Source of the DNA: Chaetoderma sp. LZ-2023a
Lineage: Eukaryota; Mollusca; Caudofoveata; Chaetodermatida; Chaetodermatidae
NCBI GenBank assembly: GCA_034401795.1
Contig: CM067374.1
Span: 98,738,860-98,802,859 of the forward strand
Reading direction: 5' to 3'
Length of the DNA stretch: 64,000 nucleotides
Shown here: one piece after another, positions 56,721 to 64,000 of the stretch
How positions within the stretch are numbered: the first letter of the stretch is position 1
Layout: every line of letters starts with the position of its first letter
Position numbers and translations under genes: made by a program
The notes under the pieces: generated by a model
Told to the model about the DNA's origin: nothing
The model's input: only the letters and a program-made list of their open reading frames with translations
The model's database searches: none

Positions 56721-57118
56721 CACCCCCACACACCCCCAATGCTTTTTTTAAAACGGGATAAATATGTGGTGTACATTATATTTGTGCATATGCGTATTAC
56801 CTGCACAGTTTCTTAACATATACACTGCTAAAGTGCCGGTTTTCATGAACCATCATCTGTTCAGGTTTAAGCTGAATTTATACTTTTTATGCGGCTACTG
56901 TTCAGGATTGAATCAGCAGTTTCTGTTTTGTAATGTTATCGCTAACCATGCTTATGTACTGTGTGTGAAGTGTCTCACAATTGGTATCACACAGTGTGAA
57001 GAACTAGCAACCTATACTACAGACTAGTACAGATACTATAGAATCTCTTTGCTCTTATTATGGTATAAAAACTCAGTGCTATTGTTAGATATAAACAGAT
57101 GATAATTCTCTTTTTCAG
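56721..57118. other. Spacer before exon 6
   Basis: A Cys/Phe-rich frame at 56764-57027 has no recognisable family and I leave it uncalled. The acceptor 'gataattctctttttcag' of exon 6 ends at 57118. Confidence 0.4.
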
Positions 57119-57504
57119 CTACAACCTTTTCAGAGGAACCGCCTTTCAACATGTCTGAGGCCTATGAAACACAGCACATGGCTCCATCGCAAGAAGCAAT
57201 GTATTTTGATAACACCACCGGTGAATGGCTATCAGAAATGGGAGTAGATTCTAGACTGTTGATGACGAAAAGAGGGCGTCCGAAAAAGTACCCTGATTTG
57301 CAGGGTCTCACTACCGAGTATAGTGGTTTGATACATGAGGATATTGTTAAGCAACAGATGAGATACCAGCGAATGACCGATCGTAGACAGACAGACAAGA
57401 ATTATGATGACTTTTGTAAGCACAAGCAACGTGAATGGGCAAGGCGGTATCGGCAAAGGCGTAAAGAAACCAGATCTCTAAGTCATTACCATGGAAACCA
57501 GTGA
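57119..57504 (+). CDS. Terminal exon 6 of the repeated basic-motif exon family, with an AT-hook
   Basis: Product unknown. Two bases (ct) complete an Ala codon, then 127 residues run to a TGA stop. After an acidic start ('ATTFSEEPPFNMSEAYE') and 'FDNTTGEWLSEMGVDSR' comes 'TKRGRPKKYP' (57262-57291), a textbook AT-hook core (RGRP flanked by Lys) that binds the minor groove of AT-rich DNA. The conserved block 'NYDDFCKHKQREWARR' (57400-57447) is preceded by 'MTDRRQTDK' and followed by 'YRQRRKETRSL'. The AT-hook is the strongest hint in the window that the family acts on DNA or chromatin in the nucleus. A possible AATAAA lies at 58065-58070. Confidence 0.82.
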
Positions 57505-58660
57505 ACACATTGCTCAAATTAAGTGTTTTATCTTAGCATGCAGTAGGTACTTGTAAGCCAGGCACCATATATGATACCATGGTCATTATATGCGGATGTT
57601 ACTGTACATGCTTATAAATTGTGGTGTTGCGATAACAGATCTAATACGATTTAAGTGTGTGTTCACTGTCTTAATACGTTAGGTCTTATTATCCAATCTT
57701 TTATGCACTATCTTCATTTGGTGTGTTCTTCCTTTTGATACTTATTGATTTTAACGGGTGATCTGTAAGAAAGCTGAATAGGATGATTGTTCAAGATTTC
57801 TCCTACTTGACTCACAGAGTTCTGCATGAAATTTATGCTGATGGAATTTAAACTTGAAAGAATCTTGATGTGAGTGTACAAAATCTACTGTATTTATGTA
57901 CCGTGTCTTCTCAGATAAGGTCCTATTTTCATATGGTTTATGTTTGTTTCAATCAGTGCATTCTTCCTCATTATCAGATGAAAGGTGGAATCTAAAAGTG
58001 AATGGGGATATCAACTCTTTAGTGGTAATAATTGTATATTATATTATATTTAATGCCCACCCCAAATAAAAGGGTTACATTTAAACACGACTTTTATTGC
58101 AGTACATTATTTGACTGGTGAGGTTATTATTAAAACAGCTTTAAATGAGTTCTCGAATGCCTGAATTTGAAAATTTCTCTGGGGAGGGGTGGTGAGGGAA
58201 GGACCCCAAGATCCACTACTCATGGGATGGGGACACCACCTCCCAGACACTCCCCAACCCCCCCCCCCCAATTTGAAATCATTCCGCCGCCCTTAATTAG
58301 AGGGTTAAACACAGATTAAAGTAAAAACACAAGGGGGGCAATAAAAGATTCAATACATGATATCTGTAATATAGGAGCTGTACCATTGCTTATCCATTGC
58401 TGGCTACTGGGCATTAGAAGTCCAGGAATTTATACTTTAAGAAAGATCAAACTCACATTTAACAAACAGATGTGAACATTAGTCATTACGATGGCAAACA
58501 ACAGCAGTACATTGAAAATGACAAAAGACATGCAGTGTCTCAACATTTATAACAAATAAAAATTGCAAAAATTAAATTGCAGTCAGCAGCCTAGCTGTGT
58601 GGTTGTTTTGAAATGGTTGAAACCAAATCTACGTATTGCCATGACTATACTTTCCATCAT
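57505..58660. other. 3' flank of exon 6 and spacer
   Basis: Probable 3' untranslated region to about 58090, where AATAAA occurs at 58065-58070. Beyond it, 58180-58310 holds G-rich then poly-C sequence ('gggaggggtggtgagg', 'ccccccccccaattt'), like the ends of short MITEs. No coding frame is recognised. Confidence 0.45.
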
Positions 58661-58689
58661 TTTTACACAATATATCTTCTAATTATTTT

Positions 58690-58785
58690 CTAATTATTTT
58701 GAAAGCAATTTGACTGACATTTGTTGATCCCATCACATTAATTTGAGTAAATTCAGTTAAATAGCTTTCAAAAGAGGCATGCAGT
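58690..58785. repeat. Decayed hairpin resembling family A or C core
   Basis: 'attttgaaagcaatttgact' is partly mirrored by 'aatagctttcaaaag'. Confidence 0.35.
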
Positions 58786-58837
58786 AGGTTTGATATCTAG
58801 ACCTATTAATTCAACTTTGAATATATATATATATATA

Positions 58838-60269
58838 TACTGAACCAAAAAAGTTTAGCAACACTGAGAATATTACTGTATAAATGTTATTTAACAAAAA
58901 CAATAAATTGATTCAAATATAGTATTTAATTGATAAGTCATTTTCCAATTTGAACAGCAGTCTCTTGTTACTTTAATGCTAGCATCGCACCTTTAACACG
59001 GCATCATTCAACGGAAGGGTCCAATTTAAATAATGACACTGAGCTGTCAATACGAGTTGTGACCTCCGCACACATTAACCACCGCCGTACATCGCTTTCT
59101 CATGCGTCGAATTAAGCACCTGATGTCACGAAGAGGAATCGCATCCCATTCCTGGAGCAGTGCAGCTTCCAGCTCCCGCACGTTGTGAAGATGTGGATGG
59201 TTCTCACGCACCATACGGCCAAGAATGTCCCACACGTGTTTGATAGGAGACAGGTCCGGTGATCGCGCTGGCCAGCCCAACACCGGAACGTTGTTAGCCT
59301 CAAGGAAATCACTGGTGACCCTAGCTGAATGAGGACGGGTGTTGTCTTGCTGGAACATAAAGTCTGCATGATGCTGCATAAAAGGGATAACAACAGGGGC
59401 GACAACTTCTTCACAGTAATGTTGAGCTATTAAATTTCCGCGAATCACAATAAGATCTGTTTTGCCATTTTCATGGATTCCAGCCAACATCATGACACTG
59501 CCGCCACCGAATCTGTCGTGCTGAATGATGTTGGTTGCATCATACAGTTCTCCTAAACGTCGCTAAACCCGTTGCCTACCATCCGCCACATCCACACAAA
59601 ACCTTGACTCATCACTGAACAAAACGTGGCTCTATTGTTGAGCACGCCATCGCAAATCGATTCTCGATGTGATGCTCTGTAAGCGGAACAGCAACAAGTG
59701 GACGATGGCCATGCAGTCCAGCATCATGGAGTCTGCTTCGCACAGTTTGTGCATGCACTGTAGTGCCGGTAGCAGTGTGCAAATTATGGGATAGCCGCGG
59801 CGCAGTCTCAAACCTGTGACGTCGTGATGACGTCACTAAGTAGCGGTCTTCTCGTGGTGTTGTTGCTCTCGGTCTGCCAGATCGTGGTCAGTCATTAACA
59901 TGTCCAGTTTCCTGCTCACGTTGGCGGAGACGGGAAATGGTTGAGGCATGGACATTAAAATGGCGAGCAACAGCGCGAATGCTCTGCCCAGCAGCGAGTC
60001 TTCCCATTGCTTCATGGCGCTGATTTTTGGGTAGCCCTTGTTCGGTAGGGTAAACTTTTAAGCGTTTTCTGTTAATGTTCGTTATCTGCTTTTGCAATAT
60101 GGTGAATTTTTACCTTTGCTACCTGCCAATGTGGGCCAGTGCATGAAAAATGCATTTTCACATGCAGTAAGCGTGTGGCCGAGAAATGCAAGAAATGATT
60201 TGCATTTCTTCATGATCAGCGAGACATTACATTGACGAAACATGCCTGCAAATTTGGTTATAAATTGAC

Positions 60270-60270
<1 letters not shown>
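58838..60270 (-). mobile_element. Tc1/mariner transposon, copy 2
   Basis: Same family as 26945-28432 but on the minus strand. The transposase 3' side end 'tactgaaccaaaaaagttta' is intact at 58838. The other end is lost: similarity stops at 'ggttataaattgacg' (60270) where a (TA)33 run begins, so about 55 bases including the 5' inverted repeat are missing. Confidence 0.9.
59047..60061 (-). pseudogene. Tc1-type transposase, inactivated (copy 2)
   Basis: Reading on the minus strand: the helix-turn-helix part ('VARHFNVHASTISRLRQRE') ends at a stop where copy 1 has the first Arg of 'RPRSGRPR' (CGA to TGA). A 13-base loss also removed the start region seen in copy 1. The middle frame (59836-59612) ends at the same frame break as copy 1. 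The last frame (59493-59047) keeps 'MFQQDNTRPHSARVTSDF' with the second Asp and 'WPARSPDLSPIKHVWDIL', in which the position 34 residues after that Asp is Lys instead of the catalytic Glu. The C-terminus is otherwise complete. Confidence 0.9.

Positions 60271-60336
<66 letters not shown>
60271..60336. repeat. (TA)33 microsatellite
   Basis: Pure TA run of 66 bases directly replacing the end of Tc1 copy 2. The Tyr/Ile-repeat frame over it is an artefact. Confidence 0.95.
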
Positions 60337-60339
<3 letters not shown>

Positions 60340-60950
60340 TGGTAAGTGCTAAAATCTTTATAAAGCGCTTATCAGTATCACCAATATAAGTAAATACTTT
60401 ATATACAGGTTTCTGATAGCCATAGTGAATCATTTGTGCAAAACTCATGTACAGCACCTGAGAATAGTAAGTTAGCTTAGCATGCTGCCCTTTCTGACAT
60501 TCTATCAGTAATATACAAATGCTTTAATGTTTGTTTACTAAATATGACATGCAAATTCGTTATTATTAACACATGCAATTATGAAATAAGACCTAATAGT
60601 GTGCTGTACAGATTTAGGTAGTTTCCATTTTCCAAAATAATTATCAACATGTCTGTAAAAATACAGAAATCAGTGCAAGTAATTATATGTCAAAATCTTA
60701 CTTTCATGTGCAATCATGTGTTTCTGTGTAATTCTCCACCTAGGCATAATGTGTGCATAGACTGAACGGTCAAGGAGAAATCGCTTTAACATCCACAGGT
60801 TTTGGGTGTTAATGCAATTTATAACATACAGTAATAAGTCATTCTGTAGATGTGATATCCAGTGAGCAATATCAATCCAAATTTTAGTGGATACTACAAC
60901 ATGGTCGATAGAATCTCGAAGGTTATGGGTTTTTTCAGATTTTTCGGATC
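60337..60950. other. AT-rich spacer, nothing recognised
   Basis: No repeat family or coding frame that I can name. Confidence 0.4.
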
Positions 60951-61400
60951 ACTCACAAAGATGTGTAATCTTAGTATGTGGTCATGCCCTTCCTGCATCA
61001 AAATTTGACCCAAATCGGACCACTACTGAGTAGTTTCCACTATATCCACAGCCATAATTCTCCTGAATTTTCATGAACTTTATTCCTGGTGATGGGATAT
61101 TTGCATGTGTGATAGTATGACATGAAAATTGAAGATTATTTGCCACTTCTAACTGAGTGCTCCAATCTAATGGAGGAATATACGGAAACAGAACAGAGAA
61201 CATAATTTGATCATCCAAATGTTGGTCCTTTGATCTACATCACTGCCAAAGTCTGGATATCTTCTCGAAAGGCGAGTTCCTTTCATGTGTTAAAATCTGA
61301 GACAAATCAGATCGACGGTTTTCTAGACACAGACTTGACTAAGCTCTTATGACCAACTGATTCACTGACTAACTGACTGACTGACTGACTAACATCTTAA
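60950..61400 (+). repeat. Family G repeat
   Basis: Contains 'cttagtatgtggtcatgccc', 'cccaaatcggaccactac' and a terminal 'gactgactgactgac' run. An insertion of about 140 bases separates its two halves (61035-61215). Confidence 0.6.
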
Positions 61401-61452
61401 CCCTTTCACTGATAAATTCCATGCATCTCAATCTTTAGGCAAACAAACAGGA

Positions 61453-61570
61453 AATCTGTTGAAAATTTTGAAATTAATAAAACTAGAAGCAATTGCTGCC
61501 CAAGGTAGCGATGGCTTCCAGTCATCGATTGACTGGAAGTCATCGTAATTTCAAAATATTCAACAGAAAA
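61453..61570. repeat. Family C hairpin
   Basis: 'ctgttgaaaattttgaaatt' is mirrored by 'gtaatttcaaaatattcaac', with a partly duplicated 'gactggaagtcatcg' centre. Confidence 0.6.
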
Positions 61571-61832
61571 TGATATACTGTGTAAATTTACTTTTTCAGA
61601 GATTTGTCATTAAAAGGGTTAGATCGGCATTATCATGATTAGAGAAAAAATCTGGGAAAAAGAAATATCAAAAATGATTTAGAAATAAATCTGAAAATTG
61701 AGCCCAAACCCCAACCCCACCACGTCGAATTAATGGTGTACAACCTCCTGGATATTTCGACTGAGAAAACACTAATCATATTATTGAGTACTCTTAGGTC
61801 TGTTCACCTAATTAGAGAGCTAATTTAGAAGT

Positions 61833-62060
61833 ATGTCCAATCGATCACAAAATTCTGTTTTACTGTACTCTAAGAAGTTATACATTGGTAAGCACCCTGC
61901 ACTTGAATATGCCATGGTCTCCTGGGGCACAGCTGATAAGAGCAACTTCCTACAGATTGTGACAGGTGGACTTCGCTCCACTATCGGGCATGTGGTCTAC
62001 AGAAGAGAAGAAGAAGACAAACACCCTCTCCAAGATTTCAAACTTCCACAGGATTCATAG
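61833..62060 (+). pseudogene. LINE reverse transcriptase C-terminal fragment
   Basis: The peptide includes 'ALEYAMVSWGTADKSNFLQI' and 'VTGGLRSTIGHV'. It resembles the post-catalytic region of many LINE reverse transcriptases ('LEY...WG', 'I.NGALR.ITG...T'). Only a fragment remains and upstream motifs are absent. Assignment is by pattern only. Confidence 0.5.
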
Positions 62061-62399
62061 TCGCCCTATGAATCAAAGAACCAAGTTGCTTGCAAGGAGC
62101 CGAATCAAAAGGCCAAGCTTTTTTCTATCAGCAAAATAAAAAATTAACAAGATTACGCTGAGTTGTCCAGAAGATAACAAGTTGTGAATCTTGAAACGTG
62201 TCCCCGTGTATTGCCCTTGGGGTGTAAAGAAATATATTAAAAGCTGGGGTTAAAAGGGCCAAACTCGGCCTGCATATTGCCCTTCGGCTGTGGACATAAA
62301 TTTTGGCAATCTCGAATTGTCGTTCTTGTTTTAATGGGTGTTACCGCCTTTCTCAACGGTTATCGTGTGGATAAGAACAAAGTATTTATAGTGGAGTGC

Positions 62400-62650
62400 C
62401 AACGCGGATGGGTGTGCATGTGTGCCTACGCTGATGGGTGTGTGTGTGTGCGTGCGTGTGTTTGTGCAATAGTCAAATGTACTCGCATGCATATCTATAC
62501 GCATACGTGTGCGTGCGTGCGTGAGTGCGTGCGTGAGTGCATGCGTCAAATGTACTCGCATGCATATCTACACGCGCGTGTGTGCGTGCGTGCGTGTGTG
62601 TGTGTGCCCACGCGCATACGTGTGTGTGTGCGTGCGTGCGTGTGAATGCG
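62400..62650. repeat. GTGTGCGTGC microsatellite cluster
   Basis: Alternating GTGT/GCGT/ATAC runs, with 'caaatgtactcgcatgcata' repeated at about 62473 and 62547. The Cys/Val/Arg-rich frames are artefacts. Confidence 0.9.
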
Positions 62651-62900
62651 TAATCCCAAATTGTGTAGGTGATCAGTGAAAAGTTATTGTTAATACTGAA
62701 ATAGAAGCTGTTGCTGTAATAAATCGAGTAATATCTTGCAGGAATAACAACTCAATTTTATTGGATGAGATAGCTTCCCAACAGATTCCTTTGGAGTCTG
62801 AAAATTTCCTCACTGATAAAGGAAATGGCAAGCGCTGGCGCTGGCCTCTGTCATATTCTTCCATGCTTACATTTACCAAGGCATCAATTCAATAGACTGG
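62651..62900. other. Spacer, nothing recognised
   Basis: No repeat or coding signal that I can name. Confidence 0.4.
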
Positions 62901-62934
62901 AAGAGCACTAAATGTATTGGGCATTTTTAAGAAG

Positions 62935-64000
62935 GGGGAAAGAAAACGAGTATAAAACTATCGACCAGCATCTCTTATCTAAGTCACGTATAAATTACTA
63001 GAACATATCTGTAGTACCTTCATAGACCACATGGTAAGATTTTCCGTCTTGTCAAATACACAACACATCTTTTGTCGAAAGCAACATTCATGCGCGACAC
63101 AACTAATCAGTAACTTCCATAGCCGGGCATGAAGTGTAGAAAACAAGCTCATAGATACATAATACTACTAAACAAATTGGAATATGGTATAAGAGTGAAC
63201 AGGTGGATCAGTGGCATTCTTGGAGAACACAAACGGATGGTGCAACACCATAGTAACAGGCAGCCTGTGTGGAGTCAGGCACACCTCAAGGCAGGGTTCT
63301 CAGCCCATGCTTGTTCCTCGCCAGAAATTTCCCTGATGATTATTCTCTACAACAATATTAGATCAGAAGACTAGAGCTGCAAACAAGATCATGTGAAAGG
63401 GGTTGAATGATGAAATTTCACCATAATTAATGTCACATAATTCATTCGCCATCAAGAAGAGTCATATCTTGAGGCCATATAATGTTCATGGATACACACT
63501 TGATAAAACAGACAGAGCCAAATATATGTGCATAAATCTGCAAAAACTTTAAATAAAACATTTTAAAAATAAATCTGGCCACCAAAATGAGGAATTCAAC
63601 CCAAGCTTTTCCTTAGAAATCGATGCCAATGCCTGAAACAAATCAAAGAGCTATGTTTCAAAACTTTTTTAAGATCTGTTACCTGGAATCTTAATAGATA
63701 CCAACATAAAGCAAGTGGAGATGGTTCAGAGAAGAACAGCCACATTTGCAATGATTCACTCGGGGAAAATCATTAGTGTTGCACAAATGGGCACCAATCT
63801 TCAATGGATGAAGAGCTTGGGCCAAAACGGTTATGATACACCCCATTGTACACTTACTGGTGGACATCTCGAGTAAGCACTTAGCGCCTGTTGTATAACA
63901 ACGCATGGCATGGACAAAGGCTCATTGTACCGCATGCCAATACACTCTGCTCAGAGCTCCTTCCCTGATGACATCAGACTGAAATATCCTGCCATCTCGA
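62935..64000 (+). mobile_element. Decayed LINE reverse transcriptase region, running off the window
   Basis: Patches of LINE reverse transcriptase appear in order on the + strand, in changing frames. Near 62955 is 'YRPASL', then 'YKLLEHICSTFIDHM' and 'HIFCRKQHSCATQLISNFH' (the usual 'NYRPISL', 'LLE.I' and 'QHGFR..RSC.TQL' blocks). At about 63160-63240 is 'LLNKLEYGIRVNRWISGIL', and near 63715 'KQVEMVQRRTATFAM'. The catalytic YADD is not legible. This belongs to a different LINE family from the elements at 2-9.5 kb. Confidence 0.65.

Noticed and set aside
56764-57027. Cys/Phe-rich 87-residue frame upstream of exon 6
   Set aside because: No known motif, no acceptor or donor in a matching phase that I can see, and no similarity to the exon family.
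62277-62645. Cys-rich 122-residue frame that could look like a secreted peptide
   Set aside because: Almost all of it is translation of GTGC/GTGT microsatellite. There is no signal peptide followed by ordered cysteines.

Overview
This window is animal nuclear DNA: AT-rich, intron/intergenic in character, and packed with mobile elements. There are no long open reading frames, no operons and no bacterial-type signals. The mix of repeats is a DIRS-type tyrosine-recombinase retroelement, a Penelope-like element, APE-type LINEs, Tc1/mariner copies, hAT-like and TTAA-flanked MITEs, and 'CTCACCTGG' and 'TATACCCCGCC' repeats. This mix is typical of marine invertebrates such as molluscs, brachiopods, echinoderms and hemichordates. 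I cannot fix the phylum from sequence alone.

The only convincing host coding sequence is a dispersed array of six homologous 3'-terminal exons on the + strand, at 10394-10800, 14703-15202, 24271-24635, 44764-45065, 48267-48586 and 57119-57504. Each begins at a good polypyrimidine/AG acceptor in the same splice phase (one base supplied by the upstream exon, first full residue normally Ala) and ends in a stop. Each carries a conserved basic motif of the form [FY]-D-[ED]-x-x-K-x-K-Q-R-E-[RW] near its C-terminus. The proximal three have KQRERKR and share an N-terminal 'PYxxY..GST' motif. The distal three have KQREW(T/A)R. The sixth has a canonical AT-hook core (RGRPKK). The layout suggests alternative last exons of one gene whose shared 5' exons lie upstream of the window, similar in architecture to lola or mod(mdg4). 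A set of tandem two-exon genes is the main alternative.

Layout: 1-1860 is a degenerate 'CTCACCTGG' repeat. 2160-9555 is an old LINE interrupted by a MITE and by a TTAA-type MITE, which itself holds a 4.8-kb hAT-like element carrying a younger LINE. 10.4-15.2 kb holds exons 1 and 2 with many hairpin MITEs between them. 17.96-20.76 kb is a long-inverted-repeat element filled with microsatellites. 21.7-23.2 kb is a 'TATACCCCGCC' element with about ten internal tandem units. 24.3 kb is exon 3. 25.6-28.8 kb is a Russian-doll nest (MITE containing a Penelope element and a hAT-like element, the latter containing a Tc1 copy). 29.3-36.7 kb is repeat-on-repeat plus a tRNA-derived SINE. 36.97-44.44 kb is a nearly complete DIRS element. 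44.8 and 48.3 kb are exons 4 and 5. 50.6-53.3 kb is a GACCATGG palindrome-rich region. 54.1-55.5 kb is another 'CTCACCTGG' element. 57.1 kb is exon 6. 58.8-60.3 kb is a second, inverted Tc1 copy. Decayed LINE fragments finish the window.

No rRNA, functional tRNA, CRISPR array or intact transposase was found. Repeat family letters (A to K) used below are my own labels.
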